Of a stretch of 64,000 nt of DNA, positions 9,052 through 18,480 are shown piece by piece. Positions within the stretch are counted from its first letter, which is position 1; each line of letters starts with the position of its first letter. The stretch covers positions 1 through 64,000 of the forward strand of contig JABHFS010000200.1 of the NCBI GenBank assembly GCA_018672475.1. The letters are read 5' to 3'. Both the position numbers and the translations under genes were made by a program. Under the pieces are notes generated by a model. It was not told the DNA's origin, ran no database searches, and saw only the letters and a program-made list of their open reading frames with translations. This DNA comes from Gemmatimonadota bacterium (lineage in GTDB: Bacteria > Latescibacterota > UBA2968 > UBA8231).

Positions 9052-9522
9052 ATGACCGCAACCATCGAACTAAAGGTCAACGGGCAAAACCACCACCTCG
9101 ACGTCGACCCCGATGCGCCGCTCCTACTGATCCTGCGCAACAACCTCGGGCTCAAAGCCGCCAAATTTGGCTGCGGCCTCGAACAGTGCGGCGCCTGCAA
9201 AATACTCGTTGACGGCCAGGCCGTGCCCTCCTGCGCCACCCCCCTATCCGCCGTCGCCAACGCCGATATCACCACCCTCGAAGGCCTGGGCACACCCGCC
9301 AACCTGCATCCTCTGCAACGCGCCTTTCTCGCCGAGCAGGCCGCGCAATGCGGCTATTGCACCGCCGGGCTGATTATCACCGCCAAAGCCCTGCTCGACA
9401 AGAACCTACAGCCCTCCCGCGCCGAAATCTGCGAAGCCCTAGACGCACACATCTGCCGCTGCGGCACCCACAACCGCATTATTTGCGCGATACAGCGCGC
9501 CGCAAGCGAGATGGCCCGATGA
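9052..9522 (+). CDS. (2Fe-2S) subunit of a molybdenum hydroxylase (isoquinoline 1-oxidoreductase alpha type)
   Basis: A 156-residue ferredoxin-like small subunit. The plant-type cluster is held by Cys41, Cys46, Cys49 and Cys61 (FGCGLEQCGAC), and the second, enzyme-specific cluster by Cys100, Cys103, Cys135 and Cys137 (CGYCTAG and CRCGTH). It passes electrons from the molybdenum site. The stop overlaps the start of the large subunit (ATGA), the usual arrangement. There is no FAD subunit nearby, consistent with the isoquinoline-oxidoreductase branch, which passes electrons to a cytochrome or quinone. Confidence 0.95.
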   Translation: MTATIELKVNGQNHHLDVDPDAPLLLILRNNLGLKAAKFGCGLEQCGACKILVDGQAVPSCATPLSAVANADITTLEGLGTPANLHPLQRAFLAEQAAQCGYCTAGLIITAKALLDKNLQPSRAEICEALDAHICRCGTHNRIICAIQRAASEMAR

Positions 9523-11636
9523 GCATCGACCCCCTCATTCGCTTCAGCACCGACGGCCACGTAACGCTGATGATCGCCCATGTCGAAATCGGCCAGGGCA
9601 TCCTGACCGCCGTCGCGCAAATCGCCGCCGACGAACTAGATATCAACTTCACGCGCATTTTAGTCGAACGCGCCGACACCGAGCGCACGCCGACCGCCTC
9701 CTACACCTCCGGCAGTAATTCGATCCAAATCATCGGCTCGGCCTTTCGCCAAGCCGCCGCCGATGCACGCCATTTATTGCTGGCAAAGGCCGCCGCCGCA
9801 TTACAAGCTCCCGTCGAAAGCCTGCGTCTCACCGACGGCACCATCACCGACGGCGAAAAAGAGACCACCTACTGGGCGCTGCAAGGCGATCAACTTTTTG
9901 GCGAAACCGAACTCGGCGTCGGCCAGCCAAAATCGTCCGAAGAATACACCCTTGTCGGCCAGCCCATACCTCGCCTCGACCTACCGGCCAAAATCGCCGG
10001 CACACCTTCGTTCGTGCACGACCTGTGCTTGCCTGATATGGTGCACGGCCGCGTCATCCGCCCGCCGACCTATGCTTCGACCTTAGAATCCATAGACGAA
10101 AATACCGCCGCATCGCTGCCCGGTGTGATCGCCGTAGTCCGCGATGGCTCCTTCTTGGGCGTGCTCGCCGAGCGCGAAGAGCAAGCTGAAAAGGCCGCCG
10201 AAGCTCTGCGCCAAAACGCGCGTTGGCACGTGCAACCCTTGCCCGCCTACGAAAGCCTCTACACCGACCTGCTCGCCAAAACCAGCCAAGACTTCCTCGT
10301 CGTCGACGGCGTGCCGCAAGACGGCCCGGTGCCGCCGATCGAAACACCCGCCAACGCGGTACAAACCCTCGAAGCGACTTATCGCAAACCCTATCACATG
10401 CACGCCGCTCTGGGGCCAGCCGCCGCCGCCGCCCTCTGGCAGGACGAGCACCTCAACGTCTGGAGCCACACCCAGGGTGTTTACCCATTGCGTGGCTCGC
10501 TCGCTTCCGCCCTCGATCTAGACGACAATCAAGTCCGCGTCCAGCACCTCGAAGGCCCCGGCTGTTACGGTCACAACGGCGCCGACGATGTGGCGCTTGA
10601 CGCCGCGCTTCTAGCCCGCGCCCGGCCCGGCCGCCCCGTGTTACTCAAATGGTCGCGCGCCGACGAGCACGGCTGGGAGGCCTACGGCTCCGCGATGCTC
10701 GTCAAAACACAGGCCAGCCTCGACGAGCATGGGCAAATCTGCGACTGGAACCACGACGCCTGGAGCTACACACATTCGAGTAGGCCCAGACCAATGGCAG
10801 GCGCCTCCAACCTGCTCGCCGCCCGCTATCGCGAAAAGCCACTGCCGCCACCCACACCCAAACCCGGCAAGGGCTCCCACGGCGGCATCCACCGCAACGC
10901 CGACCCGCTCTATGCCTTCGCCCGTCGCCGCGTTGTCAAACACTTCGTGCCCGACTCCCCGCTGCACACCTCGGCGCTCAGGGGGCTAGGCGCTGTCGGC
11001 AATGTCTTCGCCATCGAATCCTTTATGGACGAATTGGCTACAGCCATAAAGGCAGACCCCATAGAATTCCGCTTGCGCCATCTCGACGACCCGCGCGCCC
11101 GCGCTGTGATCGAAGCCGCCGCACAAGAGGCCAACTGGCGTTCGGGCAGGCGCGGCAATGGCCAGGGGCGCGGCCAGGGCCTCGGCTTCGCGCAATACAA
11201 AAACGCCAAGTGTTATGTCGCCGTTGTCTTTGATGTCGAAGTAGACACCGCCAGCGGCCAGATCCATCTAACAAACACCGCCATCGCCGGCGACGCCGGC
11301 CAAATCATTAACCCCGACGGCCTGGCCAACCAGCTCGAGGGCGGCGTGCTGCAAGCCGCCAGTTGGACGCTCAAAGAACAAGTGCACTACGGCCCCGACG
11401 GCGTCACCAGCCGCGACTGGGACACCTACCCCGTCTTGCGTTTCGCAGAAATTCCCCCGGTCTCCGTCAAATTGCTCGACCAGCCCGGCGCGCCCAGCCT
11501 CGGCAGCGGCGAAGCCACGCAAGGGCCAACGCCCGCCGCCATCGCCAATGCCGTTTTCGACGCAGTCGGGGTGCGTTTGCGCGAGATGCCCTTTACACCA
11601 GAGCGCGTCAAAGCCGCGTTAACACAACCACAATAG
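9519..11636 (+). CDS. Molybdopterin-binding large subunit, xanthine dehydrogenase family (isoquinoline 1-oxidoreductase beta-like)
   Basis: A 705-residue partner of the preceding iron-sulfur subunit. It hydroxylates an aldehyde or N-heterocycle using water. HVEIGQG near the N terminus and GSGEATQG near the C terminus are molybdopterin motifs; Glu665 of the latter is the catalytic base of the family. Unlike many IorB proteins it lacks a twin-arginine signal before residue 1, so it is probably cytoplasmic or exported only with a partner; this is an inference. The ATG at 9519 overlaps the small-subunit stop. Length is in the usual range. The substrate is unknown. Confidence 0.92.
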   Translation: MSIDPLIRFSTDGHVTLMIAHVEIGQGILTAVAQIAADELDINFTRILVERADTERTPTASYTSGSNSIQIIGSAFRQAAADARHLLLAKAAAALQAPVESLRLTDGTITDGEKETTYWALQGDQLFGETELGVGQPKSSEEYTLVGQPIPRLDLPAKIAGTPSFVHDLCLPDMVHGRVIRPPTYASTLESIDENTAASLPGVIAVVRDGSFLGVLAEREEQAEKAAEALRQNARWHVQPLPAYESLYTDLLAKTSQDFLVVDGVPQDGPVPPIETPANAVQTLEATYRKPYHMHAALGPAAAAALWQDEHLNVWSHTQGVYPLRGSLASALDLDDNQVRVQHLEGPGCYGHNGADDVALDAALLARARPGRPVLLKWSRADEHGWEAYGSAMLVKTQASLDEHGQICDWNHDAWSYTHSSRPRPMAGASNLLAARYREKPLPPPTPKPGKGSHGGIHRNADPLYAFARRRVVKHFVPDSPLHTSALRGLGAVGNVFAIESFMDELATAIKADPIEFRLRHLDDPRARAVIEAAAQEANWRSGRRGNGQGRGQGLGFAQYKNAKCYVAVVFDVEVDTASGQIHLTNTAIAGDAGQIINPDGLANQLEGGVLQAASWTLKEQVHYGPDGVTSRDWDTYPVLRFAEIPPVSVKLLDQPGAPSLGSGEATQGPTPAAIANAVFDAVGVRLREMPFTPERVKAALTQPQ

Positions 11637-11685
11637 CACCAATCACGGCGTTAAAAGCCGTACTCTATTTTTCAGGAGCGAACTC

Positions 11686-12492
11686 ATGCCCTACGATCTT
11701 CCCCGCGCCACCTTGGGCCGCACCGGTCTCGAAGTCACCCGCTACGGCGTCGGCGGCGCCTATTGCGAAACGGTCGATGGCTACAAGGCCGCGCTCGATT
11801 GCGGCGTCAACTATGTCGATACCGCGCGCAGCTATCACGACGGCAAAGACGAGAAAGTGATCGGCCAGGCGATACAGGGCCGCCGTGACGAACTTATTCT
11901 GGCCAGCAAAACCTCCAAGCGCGACGCGGTAGGCGCCCGCCAAGAGTTGGAAACCTCGCTGCGCGAACTCAAAACCGACCATCTCGACATCTACCAAATC
12001 CACCACCTAAACACCGAAGAAGAACGCAACCAAGCACTCGGCCCCGGCGGCGCACTCGAAGCCGTGCAACAAGCGCGCGAAGAAGGACTGGTGCGTTTTA
12101 TCGGCGTCACCGGACACGATTGGCCGCAAATAGCACAAGCCGTGCTCACCGGTCATTTCGACACCGTGCTCTGCTGGTATAATTGTGCGCTGAGAGAGGC
12201 AGAAGAAACCGTAATTCCCGCGGCGCAGGCCCACAATACTGGCGTGGTGATTATGAACGCCTCGCGCAACGAAAAGCTGCTCAAGGCCCCCAACGCGCCC
12301 GATCCGGTGCAGTTCTACCGCTACGTGCTCAGCAACGACGCCGTGGCCACTACGATTATGGGTTTGAGGAATGTGGATCTCTTTGAGGAAGTTGCGGCGG
12401 GACTATCGGAGCGGGTACAGATCACACAGCAAGAGAAAAGCGAGCTTGAGGCCTATGGAGCAGAACGGCGGGCGTCCGGCGACTTGAAATAA
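11686..12492 (+). CDS. Aldo/keto reductase
   Basis: A 268-residue (beta/alpha)8 NADPH-dependent oxidoreductase. The catalytic tetrad is visible as Asp45, Tyr50, Lys75 and His106/107 (YVDTARSYHDG, LASKTSKRD, QIHHLN). An AGGAGCG ribosome site precedes ATG 11686. It is 49 bases after the molybdenum hydroxylase, within the same plus-strand run, so it may act on the same compound. It is shorter than most AKRs (about 300), lacking part of the C-terminal loop. Confidence 0.9.
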   Translation: MPYDLPRATLGRTGLEVTRYGVGGAYCETVDGYKAALDCGVNYVDTARSYHDGKDEKVIGQAIQGRRDELILASKTSKRDAVGARQELETSLRELKTDHLDIYQIHHLNTEEERNQALGPGGALEAVQQAREEGLVRFIGVTGHDWPQIAQAVLTGHFDTVLCWYNCALREAEETVIPAAQAHNTGVVIMNASRNEKLLKAPNAPDPVQFYRYVLSNDAVATTIMGLRNVDLFEEVAAGLSERVQITQQEKSELEAYGAERRASGDLK

Positions 12493-12506
12493 AAAATGAT
12501 ACGCCA

Positions 12507-13712
12507 TTGAGCAAAAAACAAAACTCCGCGCTGCAACTGCTGCGCAGCCCATTCAAATGGCTCTTCTACAGCAATCTCGCCAACGCCATCGGCGTCGAGC
12601 TTCGGCTTATGGCCCAGTCATGGCTCATACTCGAACTGGGCGGCTCGCAGGTGTGGGTCGGTGCCGCCAACGGCCTGCGCATCATTCCGTTCTTCTTGGC
12701 TTCCCTGCTCGCCGGGCTGCTCATCGACCGCATCGGCGGTCGGACCATCCTGCTCTGGGATAGACTCGGTCTGCTGATTATCGCGGCAATCACGGCGATG
12801 ATCGTACTCGCCGACGTGGTACAAGTTTGGCATGTCGTCGCCCTCTCCATCGCCTCGGGCGGGGTGATCGCCTTGGGTATGCCTTCTTCCAATACGCTCG
12901 TCACCGAACTGGTCCCGAGAGAAAAACTACATACCGCCAACTCGCTCAATGTCTTTACCTTCAGCATCGCCCGGGCCCTCGGGCCAATGGGCGGCGGTGT
13001 GCTGGTCGCCGCGATGGGGCTCTCCGCCCCGTGGCTCGCACTGGTCGCCTTCTACGCGATTGCCGCGCTCTGCACATTAGGGCTGCCGAAAGTGCAGATG
13101 GCGCCGATCGACGAGGCATCGGCCTGGAGCAGATTAGCCGAAGGAATCCACTACGTCCGCACCCACCCCATCATCAGCCGCATCACGCTGCTCGCCTTCT
13201 CGCTGCTCGTCGGCTCGACGATCATGCCGATCTGGCCGGTCTACGCACGCGACCGCTTCGACGTCGGCAGCAGCGGCTTTGGTTGGATGATGGGTGCATT
13301 CGCGCTCGGTCAGGGTATTTCGGCGCTGTATATAACGGGCAAGGGCAAATGGTCCCGCCAATCCGTGCCGATACTCTACGCCTCGACGATCTGGTCGGTG
13401 ACCATGGTCGTCTTCGGCTTCTCCACGTCCTACCCGCTATCGTTGCTCGCGCTATTTTTTATGGGTACCGCTGTGCCCCCGTGGATGACCAGCCTGACCA
13501 CCCTCTTGCAGACCAAGTCCGACAAAGCCATGCTCGGCCGGGTCATGGCGGTCTACGGCATGTCGATACAGGTCGGCATGTTCGGCTGGTTTATCGGCGC
13601 TTGGCTGGGGGAAATCATCGGCAACGACTGGATGCTGTTGATCACTGGCACTACATTCGCCCTACTGCACTTTGCGCTAATCCTTACCAGCAAAGAACTG
13701 AGGCAAGCATGA
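12507..13712 (+). CDS. MFS transporter (MFS_3/EntS-like)
   Basis: A 401-residue protein of about 12 hydrophobic segments. The start is a TTG at 12507, giving SKKQNSALQLL; an ATG frame begins at 12496 but stops at once. The loop LLAGLLIDRIGGR corresponds to the MFS loop 2-3 signature with its Asp-Arg and Gly-Arg residues, and later LGRVMAVYG is typical of the EntS-like exporters. The stop overlaps the next PhyH start (ATGA), so transport and oxidation are coupled. Cargo is unknown. Confidence 0.88.
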   Translation: MSKKQNSALQLLRSPFKWLFYSNLANAIGVELRLMAQSWLILELGGSQVWVGAANGLRIIPFFLASLLAGLLIDRIGGRTILLWDRLGLLIIAAITAMIVLADVVQVWHVVALSIASGGVIALGMPSSNTLVTELVPREKLHTANSLNVFTFSIARALGPMGGGVLVAAMGLSAPWLALVAFYAIAALCTLGLPKVQMAPIDEASAWSRLAEGIHYVRTHPIISRITLLAFSLLVGSTIMPIWPVYARDRFDVGSSGFGWMMGAFALGQGISALYITGKGKWSRQSVPILYASTIWSVTMVVFGFSTSYPLSLLALFFMGTAVPPWMTSLTTLLQTKSDKAMLGRVMAVYGMSIQVGMFGWFIGAWLGEIIGNDWMLLITGTTFALLHFALILTSKELRQA

Positions 13713-14515
13713 ATAGCGAACAACTGCGATTCTTCAAAAACTTCGGCTATATCCTCCTGCCGCAACACCTAAACGCCGACGCCCTCGCGCAACTCGCCCG
13801 CGACCACGAGGACGCGCTCACCGCGCAATACCCCGCCGAACGCAACGACGGATCCGAGCGCCTGTGGACCCGCATGACCGACGAATCCACGCCCTTCGCC
13901 GCCGCCCTCATGGAAGACCCGTGCTTCTTAGGCCCCGCCCAACAGATCTGCGGCGACGACGTGTTGGGCATCGGCGTCGATATCAACCGCTATGTCAGCA
14001 CCACCACCTGGCACCCCGACACCGGTGACGCAAACCAGATCGCCTGCAAATTCATCTTCTACCTCGACGCGCTCGGTGCCGATTCCGGCGCGCTGCGCAT
14101 CATCCCCGGCTCGCACCTATTGCGTGGCGCCGAGCGCGACACCTTCGCCAAAGCCATTCGGGATACACCGCTCACCAACGTACCCTGCCAGGCCATCGCC
14201 ACCGAACCGGGCGATGTCATCGCCTTCGACATCCGTACCTGGCACGCCTCGCACGGCGGCAGCGACAACCGCCGCGCCTGGAACCTCGACTATTTCGCCA
14301 ACCCGCAATCGCCCGAAGAAATCGAAAGCATCCGCGCCTTGGGCTTAGGCCACGCCGGCTCGATTAAGGATTTCAAAACCCGGCGCCAATACAACTACTC
14401 CCGCAACTGGCTCGACAATCCGCAACAAAGCCCAATCCGCCAGCGCTGGATCGACCGCTTCGAGAAAATCGACTACCTCGACCAGCCCGGCGTCGGCGAA
14501 CCGGCCAGGGCATAA
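13709..14515 (+). CDS. PhyH family Fe(II)/2-oxoglutarate oxygenase
   Basis: A 268-residue PhyH protein with His102-x-Asp104 (TWHPDTG), His179 (TWHASHGG) and Arg188/189, plus SGALRIIPGSH. It closely resembles the 8.2 kb gene in spacing and motifs, including the RQRWIDR tail, so the two are probably paralogues. It is translationally coupled to the MFS gene. Cytoplasmic; substrate unknown. Confidence 0.9.
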   Translation: MNSEQLRFFKNFGYILLPQHLNADALAQLARDHEDALTAQYPAERNDGSERLWTRMTDESTPFAAALMEDPCFLGPAQQICGDDVLGIGVDINRYVSTTTWHPDTGDANQIACKFIFYLDALGADSGALRIIPGSHLLRGAERDTFAKAIRDTPLTNVPCQAIATEPGDVIAFDIRTWHASHGGSDNRRAWNLDYFANPQSPEEIESIRALGLGHAGSIKDFKTRRQYNYSRNWLDNPQQSPIRQRWIDRFEKIDYLDQPGVGEPARA

Positions 14516-14530
14516 CCCACACAGGCCACC

Positions 14531-15373
14531 CTACCCCCGCGACGGCTCCCCGCGTTCCTCCCGCGCCTTGCGCGACAGCTCCGGCAAGTGGTCCTCATTG
14601 GCCAGAGCCTGCTCCAGATGCCGCATCCGCCCCGGCCCCGCGCCCTTGACCATTGCCTCGCCGTAGACCGAATCTACCTGGAAGCGCGCGAAGTTGCTCA
14701 CCTCCTCCCGCATCAGCGGCAACTGCTCTTCTTTATGCCGCACCGTGCAGTTGAGCGTAAACATCCGCCGTCGCGTACCGCCCCCCCAAGCGCTGTGTTT
14801 GGTGCCCTGATTAAAAACCACCACATCGCCCGGTTGGGTCTCTAAGGCCATCGCCGGCACCTCAGCCCCGCCGACGCCCCATTTTTCCTCCGACTCGCCC
14901 GCCATCGCCTGCACTTGCTCGGCATACCCCTCGCCATAGCGATGGCTGCCCGGGATCACCCGAATCGCGCCCGTTTCGCTGGTCAGCGGATCGAGATAGA
15001 GCGCCATCTTGTAATAGACGATCGACCGCGGCCAGCCCCCATCCGAATGCCAACTCGTATCGCCGACATAATAGTTGCCGTCGCTGCCCAAATACTGAAA
15101 GTCATCGCCGAGCAGACTGGAGAACACCCCATTAACACGGGGGTCGTCGAGCAGGCCAGACAGATATGCGCTCTGATCCATAAAGGGCACAATACACGAA
15201 CGCGCCGTGCCGTCGTGCGGTTTGCCACCGTGACCGCCGCCGTAATCATCCCATACGGCTTCGAACGCCGCGATCACCTCGTCGATACAGTCGTCGAGCA
15301 AACCGGGCAGGCTCAAATAGCCGAAGGTCTGCATAAAGGCCAACTGTTGCGGGCTGAGTTGCAATTTTTCCAT
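14531..15373 (-). CDS. PhyH family Fe(II)/2-oxoglutarate oxygenase
   Basis: A 280-residue PhyH protein. The metal triad is His109-x-Asp111 (SWHSDGG) and His193 (KHSAWGGG), followed by Arg201/202; TGAIRVIPGSH is conserved. The ATG at 15373 follows a strong ribosome site (GGGGGAAA). An open frame continues upstream to 15844 but it overlaps the aldo/keto reductase and is not homologous, so it was excluded. The gene is convergent with the 13.7 kb PhyH and divergent from the next AKR, leaving an 87-base gap that must hold both promoters. Confidence 0.9.
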   Translation of the reverse strand: MEKLQLSPQQLAFMQTFGYLSLPGLLDDCIDEVIAAFEAVWDDYGGGHGGKPHDGTARSCIVPFMDQSAYLSGLLDDPRVNGVFSSLLGDDFQYLGSDGNYYVGDTSWHSDGGWPRSIVYYKMALYLDPLTSETGAIRVIPGSHRYGEGYAEQVQAMAGESEEKWGVGGAEVPAMALETQPGDVVVFNQGTKHSAWGGGTRRRMFTLNCTVRHKEEQLPLMREEVSNFARFQVDSVYGEAMVKGAGPGRMRHLEQALANEDHLPELSRKAREERGEPSRG

Positions 15374-15460
15374 ATGTATTTCCCCCTTTGTGGGCCCGGG
15401 CCCTGTTTGCGTATTATATAGCCTCATTCGCATCGCACAACAAGCCTTACCGGAGCCTTT

Positions 15461-16387
15461 ATGAGTACAGACCGTGTCCCATTCGGCCAAACCGACCTCC
15501 AGGTCTCGCGCCTGTGCCAAGGCACCGCTTTCCGCCATCTGCCGCGCGCCGACAGCCCCGAGGGCCTTGCCGTCCTGCACCATTGCCTCGACCAGGGCGT
15601 CAACTTCTTCGACTCGGCGCAGGCCTATGGTTGGGGCGGCGGCGAAAAAGTCTTGGCCCGGGCTATCGCCGGTCGCCGCGACGAAGTCGTTATCTGCACC
15701 AAGATCCCCACCTGCCTCGTGCCGCGAGGCGAAAACGAACCCGGCGAGCCCGTGCACTACACCCGCGCCCATCTGACCGATCGTCTTGAAGAAAGCCTGC
15801 GCCGCCTGAGCACCGACTATGTAGATCTCTACTTGCTGCACCACCGCGACCCCGACACGCCCCCGGCAGCCATTGCCGAGGTCATGCAGGATCTAGTACA
15901 AGCGGGCAAGATCCGCTACTGGGGCGTGTCTAACCACACAGCCGTCGAAGTCGCAAATTTTCTCGAGACTGCGCCCATCGCCGGCGTCGAAGATTATTAC
16001 AATATCGCCGGTAGCCATTGCGACGAGTCGGGTCGTTCGCGCGTAACCATCTATGAAGAGGAAATGATGCCCCTGCTCAAACGCGCAGGCTTGGGCTGCA
16101 TGGCCTTTAGCCCGATGGACACCGGCCTGCTCGCCCCACAAACACCCGCAGCACCCGCGCTCGCGCAACTAGCCACCGCCATCGATCGGGTCGCCGCCGA
16201 TCTCGACACCTCCCGCGCCGCGGTCTGCGTCGCCTGGGTATTGCACCAAGGCCTGACCGCGGTACTCGCCGGCTCGGAGAGCATCGCGCACGTCGACGAG
16301 AATTTGGCGGGCACTCGGCTAACTCTGCCCGACGACGCGCTCGCCGCACTCGACCAGGCGCGAGGGATCTATCGTCGCAGCCAATAA
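15461..16387 (+). CDS. Aldo/keto reductase
   Basis: A 308-residue AKR of standard length. The tetrad is Asp51, Tyr56, Lys81 and His127 (FDSAQAYGWGGGE, ICTKIP, LYLLHHRD). GVSNH and the C-terminal VLAGSES loop are also typical. NADPH-dependent reduction of a carbonyl or sugar is expected. It is divergent from a PhyH gene. Confidence 0.92.
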   Translation: MSTDRVPFGQTDLQVSRLCQGTAFRHLPRADSPEGLAVLHHCLDQGVNFFDSAQAYGWGGGEKVLARAIAGRRDEVVICTKIPTCLVPRGENEPGEPVHYTRAHLTDRLEESLRRLSTDYVDLYLLHHRDPDTPPAAIAEVMQDLVQAGKIRYWGVSNHTAVEVANFLETAPIAGVEDYYNIAGSHCDESGRSRVTIYEEEMMPLLKRAGLGCMAFSPMDTGLLAPQTPAAPALAQLATAIDRVAADLDTSRAAVCVAWVLHQGLTAVLAGSESIAHVDENLAGTRLTLPDDALAALDQARGIYRRSQ

Positions 16388-16484
16388 TTAGCTCTGCGCT
16401 AGATCAATACGAGCGCATATTCGAGTTGGCATCGAGCCACACCAATGCGACGCTCTGCTGTCAGAGCTGTGTAGTTGAAATGGG

Positions 16485-18437
16485 TTATACCTGCGTCAGA
16501 AAACTGCCCACACGTCCGGTTATATAATCCACCACCAGCCATCCCCCTGCCCCTACGATTTCTCCTAGGATCAAACCGAGAAAAAACGGGCGCAAGCTCT
16601 TATACAACTTAGGACCGCCATAGCGCAAAATCAGCAGCTTCAGCCACCAGGCCAGAAAAGCACTGGCAAAGATATGTCCTGTTTTCCAATTGGCGCTGAT
16701 AGTGTAGCCCAGCGGATGGAGGGGCCACCATAGGAAATGGTGTCGGGCCGACATCAGCAAGGCCATCGCGGCCCCTCCGATAGCCATAAACAGCCAGGCA
16801 TCAAATCGAGGACCGGACAGTTCCCCAGCGATACGCGGAGCCATATCCCTCGGGCCAAAGGTCGGAGCCTGCCCGACAAAAAAGAGCGGATTCAGGTTTA
16901 TGCCTCCGTGTTTGTAGGCCAGGACCAATGTCATATACGAAGAGCCCGCGATGCTGACCAGGATGGCGATGATCACGGCCCAGAATAGGCGACGCCTAGA
17001 CCCAATGATGAGTTCACTCATCTTTAGCCCGTTGGCAACCGACGACATGACAAACGAACGGATCTCCGAATGCCAGCCATAGGAAAAACCCAGGGCCACC
17101 AGGCCAGATGCTCCCAGGGACGAAGAGCCGGCCACGGAAATCACAAAGGTCGAAGTCATCAGAGGAGGCCGCATGGCCGGGATGCCGCCTTCGGCCACCA
17201 CCCGAGTCAGGCCCAGGAACAGGATCATAGACCCGAAGACAAACAACAAAGCCGTTGGGAACGTAAGCCCGATCATCCACAGCCCAAATGTCACCATACA
17301 TAGACCGAGCAACAGCCCAAAGACCGCCTGCCGATAGGACAGTATTTCGCCGCTATCATCTACGTCGGGGTCACCGCGGAAAGCTTTTCTAAACACATCT
17401 TTCAAGTGGCTGCGGGCAACCCATAACCCGAAGAGCACAAAAACTATCATCGACCCCATGCCCTGATGGGCCAAATAGGGTTCGATTGAATAGAGATCTA
17501 TCCGCTCCGTGCTCTGCAGACCGACGACATTGAAGATGCCTCGCTGAAGAGTGGTGAGGATATAGAATACCCAGATCGAAGCGGTGATATCGAGATTGAC
17601 AAAATAGAAAAATCCGGTCCAGGGCAGGTTTAACGAAAAATTCAGATTAACGGTGTCCCGGAACATAGGAATAATGAAGGACTTGGTAATCTGCGGGATG
17701 GATGGAAAGTAAAAATGCAACCCATTGATACCGAGCAGGATAAACGAAATCGAAAAACCCAACCACATGATTTTGCTGGTAAAGAACGACTTACCGATAA
17801 ACCCACCTGGCTCTTTCTGGATTAGCTCCATGGGTACTTGCACCAGGGGATAAACCAGCTTTTCACGATCCGACCACTGTTTGCGCAGGATAACCATGGC
17901 GCATATCATGACCACGCTGAGCGCGAGGAAGAATCCGTACCAGTAACTCAGCGGCAACATCCAAGCTGTCCAGGGTATGGCGACGCCCTCCGGTAGCCCT
18001 TCAAAAAAGTAGCGCGCCACATTTTCGCCTCGGGGTATCATCCATTCGGGGATATACTGGTTATACAGATCGTCCCAGTTGTTCTCCGGTGTGGCGTAAT
18101 AGGTCGAGCCCAACAGGCAGGGAATCATAAATTGCGTGAAGCCCATGCCCGGAATGCAGCAGGCCACCACCAGCATAATATAAATCGTAATTAACTCGGA
18201 TCGGGTTAGCGCCAGAGATCGGCGAATAAAGTAGATCAACCCCCCGGCTAACACGACAAAAAAGAAAAAGAACAGGGCGGCCGGCGTACTAAAATTCAGC
18301 GTCAGATATGAGCCGAGGATAATATTAGTGGCATAGGCGTCGAGGGCATTGAGCCAAAACGCCAGCACGGTGCCGATCAGTATGCCGCGGACGGGGACGC
18401 CTTCTAGATCGCGCTCACTCTCCTGGTTTACTGACAC
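16485..18437 (-). CDS. DUF6785/DUF6784-type large multi-pass membrane protein
   Basis: A 650-residue protein with about 14 hydrophobic segments. Motifs shared with the second copy at 39.4 kb include an N-terminal transmembrane hairpin, ATPENNWDDLYN (TPENDW there), IPWTAWMLPL, a GGIPAMRP-like loop, and HHFLWWPLHPLGYTIS. I recall this pattern from proteins annotated DUF6785, whose function is unknown; the assignment is from memory. The start is GTG 18437, with an AAAGG site. It follows the SUMF1-like gene by 43 bases and is probably co-transcribed. A transporter or scaffold role is possible, but no transport motif is evident. Confidence 0.75.
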   Translation of the reverse strand: MSVNQESERDLEGVPVRGILIGTVLAFWLNALDAYATNIILGSYLTLNFSTPAALFFFFFVVLAGGLIYFIRRSLALTRSELITIYIMLVVACCIPGMGFTQFMIPCLLGSTYYATPENNWDDLYNQYIPEWMIPRGENVARYFFEGLPEGVAIPWTAWMLPLSYWYGFFLALSVVMICAMVILRKQWSDREKLVYPLVQVPMELIQKEPGGFIGKSFFTSKIMWLGFSISFILLGINGLHFYFPSIPQITKSFIIPMFRDTVNLNFSLNLPWTGFFYFVNLDITASIWVFYILTTLQRGIFNVVGLQSTERIDLYSIEPYLAHQGMGSMIVFVLFGLWVARSHLKDVFRKAFRGDPDVDDSGEILSYRQAVFGLLLGLCMVTFGLWMIGLTFPTALLFVFGSMILFLGLTRVVAEGGIPAMRPPLMTSTFVISVAGSSSLGASGLVALGFSYGWHSEIRSFVMSSVANGLKMSELIIGSRRRLFWAVIIAILVSIAGSSYMTLVLAYKHGGINLNPLFFVGQAPTFGPRDMAPRIAGELSGPRFDAWLFMAIGGAAMALLMSARHHFLWWPLHPLGYTISANWKTGHIFASAFLAWWLKLLILRYGGPKLYKSLRPFFLGLILGEIVGAGGWLVVDYITGRVGSFLTQV

Positions 18438-18480
18438 GCAAAGCCTTTCTTAAACATTCCTACAAAACACAGCAGAAAAA

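Noticed and set aside
15374..15844. In-frame upstream extension of the 14.5 kb PhyH gene
   Set aside because: It overlaps the aldo/keto reductase on the other strand and does not resemble PhyH; ATG 15373 has a clear ribosome site.
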